NCBI GenBank assembly: GCA_021738625.1
Contig: JAIPBS010000037.1
Coordinates: forward strand, 1 to 41,722
Direction of reading: 5' to 3'
Origin: Bacteroidales bacterium
Lineage (GTDB): Bacteria; Bacteroidota; Bacteroidia; Bacteroidales; JAIOZK01
DNA length: 41,722 nucleotides
Shown here: positions 1 to 8,735 of the stretch, piece by piece
How positions within the stretch are numbered: the first letter of the stretch is position 1
Layout of the letters: each line of letters opens with the position of its first letter
Position numbers and translations under genes: made by a program
The notes under the pieces: generated by a model
What the model saw: only the letters and a program-made list of their open reading frames with translations
The model's database searches: none
What the model was told of the DNA's origin: nothing

Positions 1-99
1 TGTTTTCATGTGATTTGGTTTTTGATTTATTGTTTTGGTAAATGGTTTTGACTGGTCAGGTTATCAGGTAATAAAGGTAAGAACTTTTAAAGAATGTTT

Positions 100-175
100 C
101 ACCACAGATGGCCACGGATTTTCACAGATTGTTTTACTTAATTCTTTTCTGTGTTCATCTGTGTAATCTGTGGTG
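100..175. repeat. Palindromic interspersed repeat, family B copy 1
   Basis: The left end reads CACCACAGAT and the right end ATCTGTGGTG, a perfect 10-bp terminal inverted repeat. Inside the left arm a CACRGAT heptamer recurs every 10 nt (CACAGAT, CACGGAT, CACAGAT). The right arm is a degenerate inverted form of the left. A second copy follows at 184-279. No coding potential was seen. It lies downstream of the ATPase gene, which is read on the minus strand, so it would be transcribed as a structured 3' tail. Confidence 0.8.
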
Positions 176-183
176 AGTATTTT

Positions 184-279
184 CATCACAGATGGCCACG
201 GATTTTCACAGATTATTTTTAAAAAAGAAGGAATTGTTTTCTGAATTTTTTTCTGTATTCATCTGTGTAATCCGTGGTG
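184..279. repeat. Palindromic interspersed repeat, family B copy 2
   Basis: The first 31 nt match copy 1 with a single difference (CATCACAG for CACCACAG), and the right end ATCCGTGGTG matches the right end of copy 1. It ends 8 nt before the stop codon of the ATPase gene (minus strand). The two copies are in tandem, 8 nt apart, and differ mainly in the length of the central A/T-rich part. Confidence 0.8.
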
Positions 280-287
280 CATTTTCT

Positions 288-2915
288 CTACTCAATAACC
301 TTCAATCCTTTCAACACCTGTATCGTTCCAATACTTGCAACAACCACGGCCACTACCAGCAACCAGGGTTCCAGCCCCATGGGTTGGAAGCTGAGCAGGG
401 TGTTGAGGCCGGGGATGAAATAGGCAGCTATTAGGACGGCGGCGCAGAAGGCTATAGCCATCCAGATGTATTTGTTTTTTGTGACCTGGTTAATGAAAAT
501 TTTCTCATCCTTCTCCCTCATGTCGAAAACGTGGAAGACCTGGGTGAAGGCCAGGCCGAAGAAGGCGATGTTGTTGGCGATCTCTTTGCTCACGCCCATT
601 GAATAAGTCGCAAAGAAATAAGCGCCGATGGTGTAAGCCGCAATAATGGCCCCATAGATGGAGATCAGGGTCCAGCTCTGTTTGGTGAGTATTGGTTCGT
701 CAGGGTCTTTGGGCGGCTGTTCCATCACCTTGCCGCGGCCTTTGCCGATACCTAAAGCCAGGGCAGGGAAGACGTCGGTGAGGAGGTTGAGGAAAAGCAA
801 CTGTAGCGGACGTAGCGGGAGGGTGAAGATGGTAAAGCTGACCGCCGCGATTACCAGGATCTCGCTGAGGTGATAGCTGAGCTGGTACACGATAAACTTG
901 CGGATGTTGTTGAAGATGATCCTTCCCTGTCGCACGGCAGTGAGGATGGAAGGGAAGTCATCGTTCTTGAGCAGCATATCCGCCACTTCCTTGGCCACCT
1001 GCGTGCCGCGCTTGCCCATGGCAATGCCGATGTCGGCCTTTTTGAGTGCGGGGGCGTCGTTCACTCCGTCGCCGGTCATGCCCACGATCTCCCCATTCTC
1101 CTGGAACAGCTTGAGGATGTCGAGCTTTTGTCCGGGGTCCACACGGGCAAATACCCGGGATTCTGCAAATTTCTTCTTTTCGTCCTCGCTTTTGTCTTCA
1201 AAGCCTTCCACATCCTTGCCGGTGTACACGGTAGCCTTATCATCCTCCACGATGTTCACCTGCTTGGCAATGTTGCGGGCGGTTTCAGGATGGTCGCCGG
1301 TAACCATGATCACATGTATGCCGGCGTTCAGGCAGGTTTTGATAGCGTCTTTTACGTTTTCTGCCGGGGGATCGATGAAACCCAGCAAAGCAAGCAGGGT
1401 CAAATCTTCGTCATAGCCTTCCTTTTTGTCCGTTTCTTTATAGGCCAGGGCAATGGTGCGCAGGCCGTCGGCCGACATGGTGTCGCTTTCTTCGTCCCAC
1501 TTTTTTTTCTTTTCGTCGTCCAGGTCTTCCTCGCCATCTTCTGTGAGCACTTTATTGCATCTGCCGAGGATCACTCCGGCTGCTCCTTTCACAGCGGAAA
1601 AATATTTTCCGCTCTGTTTGTGCAGGGTCGACATCATCATGCTGTCCGAATCGAAGGGATCTTCCTCAATGCGTTCGAATTTGTCGCGGTATTCTTTGGT
1701 GATGCCCTCTTTCAACTCTTCGGCATATTGCAGTATGGCGATCTCCAGCATGTCGCCCTTGCCGGAGCCGTCTTCCTTTAATTCGGCATTGTTGCACAGC
1801 AGGCTCACCTTCAGGATCTTTTCGAAAAGACTGTCTTCTTCGGGCACCTCATCCAGCTTTTCTTCCTTTTTTCTTTCCTTGTTAAAAAAGAACTGACTCA
1901 CGCTGAGCTTGTTTTTAGTGAGGGTACCGGTTTTATCGGTGAGGATAACGGTGGTTTCACCCAGGGTTTCCACGGCGGCCAGCTTTTTCACGATCACCTG
2001 TTCCCTGGCCAGTCGCAACATGCCCTCGGCCAGGGCGATGGTGGCCACGATGGCCAGTCCTTCGGGGATGGCAGCGATGGCCCAGGCGATGGAGGTCTGG
2101 GCCATGATGTGCAGGTCCTTGCCGGTGAAATAGCCCAGTACCCCATAGGCCGTAGCCATGCCCACCACGATCCATACCAGTCTTTTCGAGAGCTTGTTGA
2201 GTTTGATGTTCAGGGGAACACTTTCTTTATCTTCGGCGCTCACCATTTCGGATATTCCGCCGATCTCGGTATTCATGCCGGTGCCTGTAACGATGGCTTT
2301 CCCTTTGCCCATGGTGACGGAAGTGCCTTTGTAGGCCATGTTCTTGCGGTCGCCGAGCTGGGCATCATCTTCCACCGTGTGGGTTTGCTTGGTGATGGGC
2401 ACCGACTCGCCGGTGAGGGCGCTTTCGTTGATCTGCAGCTCGGAGGCTTCGATGATGCGGGCATCGGCGGGGATGAGGTTGCCGGCATGCAGAATAATGA
2501 TGTCGCCAGGAACGACCTCTTTGGCGTCCACCTCCACTTCCTCCCCATCGCGCATCAGGTGGGTGGTGAACTTATCCATTTTCTGCAGGGCCTTCATGGA
2601 TAGGCGGGCCTGGTATTCCATGTAAAAGCCGATGGCGGTGTTGAGCACGATCACCACGATGATGGCGATGGCTTCGGGGATATCGCCGAACAGGAAGGAA
2701 ACGATAACAGCAGCCACCAGCAGATAGATCACCGCACTTTTCAACTGATCGAAGAGCAGTTGCCAGAGGCTCTTCTCTTTGGTTTCCTTGAGTTTATTGG
2801 GACCGTGTTGTTTGCGGCGGGATTTTACTTCGTCGCTTGAAAGACCTTTTTTGGGTTCTACGTTGAAGTGCTCAGCTACCTTGTCTGTATTTTGAGTGTA
2901 GAATTTCTCAGCCAT
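288..2915 (-). CDS. Cation-transporting P-type ATPase (P2-type, calcium-pump-like)
   Basis: An 875-residue inner-membrane pump that would move a cation at the cost of ATP. Visible in order: an N-terminal cation-ATPase domain (about 5-70), the first membrane pair (about 60-100), the actuator motif TGES (168-171), the membrane motif PEGL (284-287), the phosphorylation motif DKTGT with Asp327, the TGDGVNDAPA hinge (614-623), and a C-terminal six-helix cation-ATPase domain. PEGL and the full-length C-terminal domain place it with P2 (Ca2+/Na+/H+-like) pumps and not with heavy-metal P1B pumps; no CPC motif or N-terminal metal-binding domain is seen. The ion is not certain. The ATG at 2915 lies just before the N-terminal domain. 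A 102-nt gap holding a palindromic repeat separates it from lpd upstream, so it may be read through from the PDH operon. Confidence 0.93.
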   Translation of the reverse strand: MAEKFYTQNTDKVAEHFNVEPKKGLSSDEVKSRRKQHGPNKLKETKEKSLWQLLFDQLKSAVIYLLVAAVIVSFLFGDIPEAIAIIVVIVLNTAIGFYMEYQARLSMKALQKMDKFTTHLMRDGEEVEVDAKEVVPGDIIILHAGNLIPADARIIEASELQINESALTGESVPITKQTHTVEDDAQLGDRKNMAYKGTSVTMGKGKAIVTGTGMNTEIGGISEMVSAEDKESVPLNIKLNKLSKRLVWIVVGMATAYGVLGYFTGKDLHIMAQTSIAWAIAAIPEGLAIVATIALAEGMLRLAREQVIVKKLAAVETLGETTVILTDKTGTLTKNKLSVSQFFFNKERKKEEKLDEVPEEDSLFEKILKVSLLCNNAELKEDGSGKGDMLEIAILQYAEELKEGITKEYRDKFERIEEDPFDSDSMMMSTLHKQSGKYFSAVKGAAGVILGRCNKVLTEDGEEDLDDEKKKKWDEESDTMSADGLRTIALAYKETDKKEGYDEDLTLLALLGFIDPPAENVKDAIKTCLNAGIHVIMVTGDHPETARNIAKQVNIVEDDKATVYTGKDVEGFEDKSEDEKKKFAESRVFARVDPGQKLDILKLFQENGEIVGMTGDGVNDAPALKKADIGIAMGKRGTQVAKEVADMLLKNDDFPSILTAVRQGRIIFNNIRKFIVYQLSYHLSEILVIAAVSFTIFTLPLRPLQLLFLNLLTDVFPALALGIGKGRGKVMEQPPKDPDEPILTKQSWTLISIYGAIIAAYTIGAYFFATYSMGVSKEIANNIAFFGLAFTQVFHVFDMREKDEKIFINQVTKNKYIWMAIAFCAAVLIAAYFIPGLNTLLSFQPMGLEPWLLVVAVVVASIGTIQVLKGLKVIE

Positions 2916-2924
2916 TTTTTCTTT

Positions 2925-3014
2925 TTAACCGCAAGGGGCGCAAAGTTTAATAAAACGCAAAGCTCGCAATAAAACATAGCGAACTTTGCGTGTTCATTGC
3001 GTCTTTGCGGTTAA
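2925..3014. repeat. Palindromic interspersed repeat, family A copy 1
   Basis: A 90-bp element bounded by TTAACCGCAA and TTGCGGTTAA, a perfect 10-bp inverted repeat. The interior holds several GCAAAG/CTTTGC units facing each other, so the transcript could fold into one long imperfect hairpin. It fills nearly the whole lpd-ATPase gap and begins 2 nt after the lpd stop codon. A related copy lies at 5794-5880. Confidence 0.85.
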
Positions 3015-3016
3015 AC

Positions 3017-4447
3017 TCATTTTTTTCGTTTCGGTTTATAAATATGTGTTGGCTCTCCAAAGTACACCTCCGCTGCTTCCATAATTGTTTCACTCAGCGT
3101 GGGGTGGGGGTGTATGGTCAGGGCTAAATCTTTGGCGTTGGCGGTCATTTCGATGGCCAGGGTGGCTTCCGGAACCAGGCTGCCTGCTTCCTTGCCCACG
3201 AATCCTGCCCCCAGCAAACGATCCTTTTCCGGGTCGATGATCAGCTTGGTAAGGCCCTGGTTTCTGCCCATGGCCACTGCCTTGCCCGAAGCACCCCAGG
3301 GGAATTTGGCCACTTCCACTTTCCTGCCCTGTTCTTTGGCTTCGGCTTCGGTGAGGCCCGTCCAGGCGATCTCCGGTTCAGTAAATACAACAGCCGGAAT
3401 AGCTTTGGGTTCGTAAGCCGTTTTTTTTCCGGCGATGGCTTCAACCGCCACACGTCCTTCATGCGAAGCTTTATGGGCCAGCATGGGCTGCCCGGCCACA
3501 TCGCCAATGGCGTAGATATTTTCCACATTGGTTTTGCGGACGATATCCACCTTGATGAATCCCTGTTCGTCGGTTTCCACGTCCGCCTTGTCCAGACCGA
3601 TGCTCTCACTATTGGGTTTCTGCCCGATGGCCACCAGCATCTTATCGAATTCCTTCTCACTTTTGTCGCCCTCTTTGCTTTCAAGCGTCACCTTCAGCTT
3701 TTTCTTGTTCTTCTTCACATCCGTCACTTTGGTCTCAAAAAGGGCATCATCCAGCAAATCTTTTCTTTCCTTTTTGAACACATCTTTCAAATCCTTGTCG
3801 ATGCCGGGCATGATGTCGGAGGTCATTTCAACGATGCAAATATTGGAACCAAGCGCTTTATAGATCACACTCATCTCCAGCCCGATGTATCCGGCCCCGA
3901 CCACGAGCAATTCTTTGGGCACGTCCTTCATTTCCAGGGCCGAGCGGGAACTCATGATACGCTCATGATCGAAATCCGCACCGGGCAAGGCATTGGCGCG
4001 GGCACCGGTGGCAATAAGGGCGCTTTCGAACTTCAACTCCTTTGTATCCCCTTCATGCTCATCCACCTCCAAAGTGTTTTTATCCTTGAATTTGGCCGTA
4101 CCTCTTATAAAATTGATCTTCCTTCTTTTACTGAGCTGGCCCAGTCCGCCGGTGAGTTGTTTCACCACTTTCTCCTTCCATTCGCGCACTTTCTTCACAT
4201 CCACGCTCACATTGGAAAACTCCAGTCCCCAGTCTTTGGCTTTAAATGCTTCCTCTTTGGTGCTTGCAAAATGCAGCAGGGCTTTGGTGGGGATACAGCC
4301 TTCGTAGAGGCATACCCCGCCGGGATTTTCCCGGGGATCGATGAGGGTGACGTCCAGGCCGAGGTCGTTGGCGTGAAATGCCGCCGCATATCCCCCTGGC
4401 CCGGCGCCGATGATAACCAGTTGTGCTTTGTCCTTCTTATCTGCCAT
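3017..4447 (-). CDS. lpdA: Dihydrolipoyl dehydrogenase (E3 of pyruvate dehydrogenase)
   Basis: A 476-residue FAD flavoprotein that reoxidises the dihydrolipoyl groups of AceF with NAD+. Visible: the FAD dinucleotide motif GAGPGGYAAA (about 14-23), the redox-active pair CLYEGC (Cys46, Cys51), the NAD-binding motif VGAGYIGLEM in the middle, the AIGDVAGQPMLAHKASHEG segment of the FAD domain, and the C-terminal catalytic HPTLSE (His448, Glu453). There is no N-terminal lipoyl domain, unlike some E3 proteins. The start codon overlaps the aceF stop as TAATG, and AAAGGAGG inside the end of aceF lies at Shine-Dalgarno distance, so translation is probably coupled. Third gene of the PDH operon. Confidence 0.97.
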   Translation of the reverse strand: MADKKDKAQLVIIGAGPGGYAAAFHANDLGLDVTLIDPRENPGGVCLYEGCIPTKALLHFASTKEEAFKAKDWGLEFSNVSVDVKKVREWKEKVVKQLTGGLGQLSKRRKINFIRGTAKFKDKNTLEVDEHEGDTKELKFESALIATGARANALPGADFDHERIMSSRSALEMKDVPKELLVVGAGYIGLEMSVIYKALGSNICIVEMTSDIMPGIDKDLKDVFKKERKDLLDDALFETKVTDVKKNKKKLKVTLESKEGDKSEKEFDKMLVAIGQKPNSESIGLDKADVETDEQGFIKVDIVRKTNVENIYAIGDVAGQPMLAHKASHEGRVAVEAIAGKKTAYEPKAIPAVVFTEPEIAWTGLTEAEAKEQGRKVEVAKFPWGASGKAVAMGRNQGLTKLIIDPEKDRLLGAGFVGKEAGSLVPEATLAIEMTANAKDLALTIHPHPTLSETIMEAAEVYFGEPTHIYKPKRKK

Positions 4448-5781
4448 TATTTTCCTCCTTTAAACATGGTTAGCAATGGATTTTCGAGGGCTTCGCAGAG
4501 CCAGCGCAGAAACCTTGCCGCTTCGGCCCCGTCGATCAGGCGGTGGTCGTAGGAAAGGGAGAGCGGAAGCATCATCCTGGGTTTGAACTCCCCGTCGATG
4601 TAGACCGGCTCGGTAACGGTGCGGGACATACCGATGATGGCTACATTCGGACGGTAGATGATGGGGGTGAAATTGGTACCACCGATGCCTCCCAGGTTGG
4701 AGATGGCGATATTGCCACCCTGCAACTGATCGGGCTTAATCTTCTTGTTGCGCGCTGCTTCCGCTACTTCTCCCAGTTCCACTGACAATTCGGTGATGGA
4801 TTTTTTATCGACCTCGCGGATCACCGGGACCAGCAATCCCCTTTCGGTATCCACGGCCACACCGATGTTGATGTATTTCTTGTAGATGATCTCTTTGTTT
4901 TTCAGGTCGAGGCTGGCGTTGAACCCCGGAAATGTTTCCAGAGCACTGGCCGCGATCTTGAGCATGATGGCGGTAACGGTCAGCTTGCCGCCTTCCTTTT
5001 CAACCTGTTTGCCGTATTTCTTCCGGAAATGCTCCAGTTCGGTCACGTCAGCTTTATCGAACTGGAATACATGCGGGATGGTCTGCCAGGAGGCCTGCAT
5101 GTTTTTGGCCGTCCGCTTGCGGATGCTGTCCATGGGTTTTTTCTCGATCTCGCCGTATTTGGAAAAATCAGGCAATTGATAATCATCCGTGGCAATGCCT
5201 TTCTGATCGGATTTCTGAACGGCTTCTTTGGCAAAGGATTTCACATCATCGCTGGTGATGCGGTCGGCGGGTCCGGTGCCTTCCACCTTGTGAATATCAA
5301 CGCCAAGCTCCCTGGCCAGTCTTCTCACGGAAGGTGAAGCAGGTACTTCTTTGCCTTTGAATTCAGGCTCCTTCTCTTTCTCAGCTTCGACTTCCTCTTC
5401 CTTTTCCTCTTTTCCTTTTTCCTTTTTTTCTTCTTTCTCTTTTTCAGCTATTTTCTTCTTTTCCTCTGCTTTAACTTCCTCTTCTTTTCCCTCTTTTTCT
5501 TCCTCCTTTCCTTCTTCTTCCTTTTCTTTCTCTTCACCTTCTTCATCGGTTTCAACGGTGAGCACCACATCGCCCACCTTCACATCGTCGCCTTCGGAGA
5601 CTTTGATCTCCTTGACGGTTCCAGCTATTTCCGAGGGCAGGTCGAAGGTGGCCTTATCGCTTTCCATTTCGGCCACGTTCTGTTCTTTTTCAATGGTATC
5701 ACCTTCTGAAACCAACAGGCTCAAAACGGTTGCCGTATCGACGTTTTCGGCTATTTCGGGTAGTTTAAGTTCTTTGATCAT
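4447..5781 (-). CDS. aceF: Dihydrolipoamide acetyltransferase (E2 of pyruvate dehydrogenase)
   Basis: A 444-residue core enzyme that carries acetyl groups on lipoyl-lysine and passes them to CoA. It has one lipoyl domain (about 2-77, with the lipoyl-lysine motif SDKATFDLPS at Lys43), then an unusual Lys/Glu-rich linker (about 78-144), a peripheral-subunit-binding domain (ASPSVRRLARELGV, about 148-185), and the catalytic domain (about 210-444) with SYDHRLIDGAEAARFL (His413, Asp417). Families of this type usually have one to three lipoyl domains joined by Ala/Pro-rich flexible linkers; here there is one domain and a charged, probably helical linker. It sits between aceE (101-nt gap holding a repeat) and lpd (1-nt overlap). 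Confidence 0.96.
   Translation of the reverse strand: MIKELKLPEIAENVDTATVLSLLVSEGDTIEKEQNVAEMESDKATFDLPSEIAGTVKEIKVSEGDDVKVGDVVLTVETDEEGEEKEKEEEGKEEEKEGKEEEVKAEEKKKIAEKEKEEKKEKGKEEKEEEVEAEKEKEPEFKGKEVPASPSVRRLARELGVDIHKVEGTGPADRITSDDVKSFAKEAVQKSDQKGIATDDYQLPDFSKYGEIEKKPMDSIRKRTAKNMQASWQTIPHVFQFDKADVTELEHFRKKYGKQVEKEGGKLTVTAIMLKIAASALETFPGFNASLDLKNKEIIYKKYINIGVAVDTERGLLVPVIREVDKKSITELSVELGEVAEAARNKKIKPDQLQGGNIAISNLGGIGGTNFTPIIYRPNVAIIGMSRTVTEPVYIDGEFKPRMMLPLSLSYDHRLIDGAEAARFLRWLCEALENPLLTMFKGGK
5350..5550 (-). other. Purine-rich tract encoding the charged E2 linker
   Basis: About 200 bp of aceF are almost wholly purine on the coding strand (C/T on the plus strand), encoding a run dominated by Lys and Glu with very few Gly and almost no Pro. 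This is unlike the flexible linkers usual in E2 proteins. The strand asymmetry is strong compared with flanking code. Confidence 0.85.
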
Positions 5782-5793
5782 TGTTTTAATTTT

Positions 5794-5880
5794 TTAACCG
5801 CAAAGACGCAAAGTCATTATGCAAAGGGCGCAAGGAAAATTTTGCGAACCTGACGCCTTCTTTGCGTCTCTGCGGTTTAA
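5794..5880. repeat. Palindromic interspersed repeat, family A copy 2
   Basis: An 87-bp element beginning TTAACCGCAAAGACGCAAAG and ending CTTTGCGTCTCTGCGGTTTA, so the ends are imperfect inverted copies. It shares its termini and GCAAAG units with 2925-3014, while the centre differs. It fills most of the 101-nt aceE-aceF gap, starting 2 nt after the aceE stop. It may form a hairpin in the operon mRNA. Confidence 0.85.
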
Positions 5881-5882
5881 TT

Positions 5883-8540
5883 TTATATCTCTGTTGGATT
5901 CTCCTTATTTTTATCAATTTTCAATTCCTTTACTGCTTTGTTGATGGTTTTCTTTTGCACCTTGCCATCCAGGTAGAGGCTGTGCAGGGCAGCGAAGGCA
6001 ATGTGCCGGTCGTCCACTTCGAAGTGGTCGCGCATGGCGCGGCGATTGTCGCTCCGCCCGAAGCCGTCGGTGCCCAGCACGGTGAGTATTCCCGGGAACC
6101 ACCTGCAAACCGTCATGGGGATGGCTTTCACGTAATCGTGTGCTGCGATGCAGCGGGCCTCGTCATTTTCAAAACATTCCTCTATATAGGTTTTCTTTGC
6201 TTCCTTATCGGAATGCATGCGGTTCCAACGCTCCGTTTCGCGGGCATTGTCGTAAAGTTCTTTATAGCTGGTCACGCTCCAAACATCGGCGATCAGTCCG
6301 TAATCCTTTTCCAGGATCTCGGCAGCACGCAATGCTTCGTTGAGTATGGCCCCGCTGCCCATCAGATGTACTTTTTCGCCGGAGCGCTTGCGGCTCTTCC
6401 TGTAGCGATACATTCCCTTGAGGATGCCATCTTCCACATTGCCCGGCATTTTGGGCATTTTATATTTTTCGTTCAGCACGGTGATGTAGTACATCAGGTC
6501 TTCCTGTTCGACGAACATGCGTCGGATGCCTTCCTTAATGATCACGGCCACCTCATAGGCATAGGCCGGGTCATAGGCTTTCAGATGCGGGATGGCCATG
6601 GCATTCAAATGAGAATGCCCGTCGGTATGCTGCAGTCCTTCTCCGGCCAGGGTAGTCCTACCCGAGGTTCCGCCAACCAGGAAGCCCCTTGCACGGGCAT
6701 CGGCAGCGGCCCAGATTAAATCCCCCACCCGCTGAAATCCGAACATGGAATAAAAGATAAAGAAGGGGATCATGCCCACGCTGTGCGACGAATAGGAAGT
6801 ACCGGCGGCAATGAATGATGACATACAACCGGCTTCTGTAATTCCCTCTTCCAGGATAGCGCCGTCGGTGGCTTCTTTATAATATAAAAGTGAATCTTTA
6901 TCTACCGGCTCATAATTCTGACCGGTGTGGGAATATATCCCCACTTTCCTAAACAGGGCGTCCATACCAAAAGTCCTGGATTCGTCGGGGACAATGGGTA
7001 CGATATGCTTGCCGACCTTTTTATCGCCCAACAGCTTGCCCAGCAAGGAAACGATGGCCATGGTGGTGGCGAAGTCCCGATCGCCCGAGCCTTCGAGCAA
7101 TTCTTTATACACCTTGTCGTCGGGTGCTTCGAGCGGGTCGGCGATCTCGCGGCGCTTGGGCAGATAACCGCCCATTTCCTCCCGTCTTTTCTTCAGGTAC
7201 TTAATCTCTTCGCTGTCATCCGGGGGTTTATAAAAAGGTGCTTTCATAGCATCCTCGTCGGAAAGCGGAATACCGAAGCGGTCACGGAAATACAACAGTT
7301 CCTTTTCATTCAGCTTTTTCTGTTGATGGGTGATGTTCCTGCCTTCTCCGGCCTCGCCCAAACCATATCCCTTGATGGTTTTGGCCAGGATCACAGTGGG
7401 CTTGCCGTTGCTTTGCATGGCTTTTTTATAGGCATTGAATACTTTCTGCGGATCATGTCCTCCACGGCGGAGTTTTTCAAGTTGCTCATCCGAATAATTC
7501 TCGACCAGTTTTTTAGTTTGTTTGCTTTTACCAAAAAAGTCATTCCTGATATAATCCCCTGAAGAAGCAACATACTTCTGATATTGTCCGTCGGGAGTTT
7601 CTTCCATGATCCTGACCAGGTGACCATCTTTGTCTTTTTGCAGAAGCGGATCCCAGTCGTCGCCCCAGATCACTTTGATCACATTCCAGCCTGCGCCTTT
7701 ATAGGCAGCTTCCAGTTCCTGTATCACCTTGCCGTTCCCTCTTACCGGGCCATCCAGGCGTTGCAAATTGCAATTGATCACAAAGATCAGATTGTCGAGT
7801 TCCTCACGACTGGCCACGGTAAGCGCGCCCATGGATTCGGGTTCGTCCATTTCGCCGTCGCCCACCAGAGCCCAGACTTTCTGTTTGTTTTCTTTGATCA
7901 GGCCGCGGTCTTCGAGGTATTTGTTGAAGCGGGCCTGGTAGATGGCCATGATGGGACCCAGTCCCATCGAAACAGTTGGGAATTGCCAGTAGGCCGGCAT
8001 CGCCCTTGGGTGTGGATAGGACGGCAGGCCGCCATCTTCGCGTAACTCCTGACGGAAATTGTGCAGGTCTTTTTCCGAAAGTCTTCCCTCCAGAAAGGAA
8101 CGGGCGTATACACCCGGCGAGGCATGTCCCTGGAAATATACCAGGTCGGCGGGATGCTCCTTATTGCCCCCCCTGAAGAAGTGGTTGAAGCCCACCTCGT
8201 AAAGGGTGGCTGCGGAGGCATAGGTGGAGATATGCCCTCCGATGCCTTCGGATTCCAGATTGGCCCGTACCACCATAGCCATGGCGTTCCAGCGTACAAG
8301 GCTTTTGATCCTTCTTTCCACCTCCCTGCTGCCGGGAAAGGGAGATTCCTCGTTGGCTGCAATGGTATTGATATAGGGCGTATTGGAGGGGCGCATGAAT
8401 TCGATGCCGTTTTTTTGTGCCCGCACACGCAGGAGGTGAAGGATTTCCTGAACGCGCTCCGGTTCTTCGTTTTCTATAATATAATCAAGTGAATCGAGCC
8501 ATTCCTGGTTTTCGATTTCATAGTATTTCTTTTTGTCCAT
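5883..8540 (-). CDS. aceE: Pyruvate dehydrogenase E1 component, homodimeric type
   Basis: An 885-residue thiamine-diphosphate enzyme that decarboxylates pyruvate and acetylates AceF. The protein is co-linear with the single-chain AceE family: an N-terminal transketolase-like part with HASPGVYARSFLEG (about 139-152), the cofactor/Mg motif GDGEMDE (227-233), followed by VINCNLQRLDGP; then a central pyrimidine-binding part with GITEAGCMSSFIAAGTSYS and a C-terminal transketolase-like domain (GTDGFGRSDNR near the end). The family is usually about 885-900 residues, so it is full length. I chose the ATG at 8540; a TTG 27 nt upstream would add nine residues with no family support. First gene of aceE-aceF-lpd. 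Confidence 0.96.
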   Translation of the reverse strand: MDKKKYYEIENQEWLDSLDYIIENEEPERVQEILHLLRVRAQKNGIEFMRPSNTPYINTIAANEESPFPGSREVERRIKSLVRWNAMAMVVRANLESEGIGGHISTYASAATLYEVGFNHFFRGGNKEHPADLVYFQGHASPGVYARSFLEGRLSEKDLHNFRQELREDGGLPSYPHPRAMPAYWQFPTVSMGLGPIMAIYQARFNKYLEDRGLIKENKQKVWALVGDGEMDEPESMGALTVASREELDNLIFVINCNLQRLDGPVRGNGKVIQELEAAYKGAGWNVIKVIWGDDWDPLLQKDKDGHLVRIMEETPDGQYQKYVASSGDYIRNDFFGKSKQTKKLVENYSDEQLEKLRRGGHDPQKVFNAYKKAMQSNGKPTVILAKTIKGYGLGEAGEGRNITHQQKKLNEKELLYFRDRFGIPLSDEDAMKAPFYKPPDDSEEIKYLKKRREEMGGYLPKRREIADPLEAPDDKVYKELLEGSGDRDFATTMAIVSLLGKLLGDKKVGKHIVPIVPDESRTFGMDALFRKVGIYSHTGQNYEPVDKDSLLYYKEATDGAILEEGITEAGCMSSFIAAGTSYSSHSVGMIPFFIFYSMFGFQRVGDLIWAAADARARGFLVGGTSGRTTLAGEGLQHTDGHSHLNAMAIPHLKAYDPAYAYEVAVIIKEGIRRMFVEQEDLMYYITVLNEKYKMPKMPGNVEDGILKGMYRYRKSRKRSGEKVHLMGSGAILNEALRAAEILEKDYGLIADVWSVTSYKELYDNARETERWNRMHSDKEAKKTYIEECFENDEARCIAAHDYVKAIPMTVCRWFPGILTVLGTDGFGRSDNRRAMRDHFEVDDRHIAFAALHSLYLDGKVQKKTINKAVKELKIDKNKENPTEI

Positions 8541-8735
8541 AAGGTTGGGTTTTTTCAGATATGGCAAAGAGGCGTTAAAAACATGCCAAAATGCAAGGCC
8601 GGTAAAACAATCTAACAGAAGGGCGGCTTTATGCAGATCGCCATAAAAGGATTGATTGCAGGATGTGCAAAGAAGATAACGAGGTGGGGAAATTTATCCA
8701 CATCATTCATTAGCTTCACAGCTTGAAAACATGCC
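8541..8735. other. Intergenic region upstream of aceE
   Basis: About 200 nt between the aceE start and the repeat at the end of the next minus-strand gene. It should carry the PDH operon promoter, but I could not find a convincing TTG-N19-TAnnTTTG pair on the minus strand. No small gene or RNA fold was recognised. Confidence 0.4.

Noticed and set aside
870..1781. Long open frame on the plus strand opposite the ATPase gene
   Set aside because: It is antisense to a gene with intact catalytic motifs, and its translation has no domain or normal composition; it arises from codon bias.
4451..4458. AAAGGAGG as a dedicated Shine-Dalgarno for lpd
   Set aside because: It may help initiation, but it also encodes the last residues of AceF (Lys-Gly-Gly-Lys), so it was noted with the gene and not listed as a separate site.
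3461..4552. 363-codon open frame opposite lpd and the end of aceF
   Set aside because: It spans two real overlapping genes in antisense, and its His/Phe-rich translation looks like no protein family.
5862..6719. Open frame opposite the 3' end of aceE
   Set aside because: Antisense shadow; the AceE motifs on the other strand are unambiguous.
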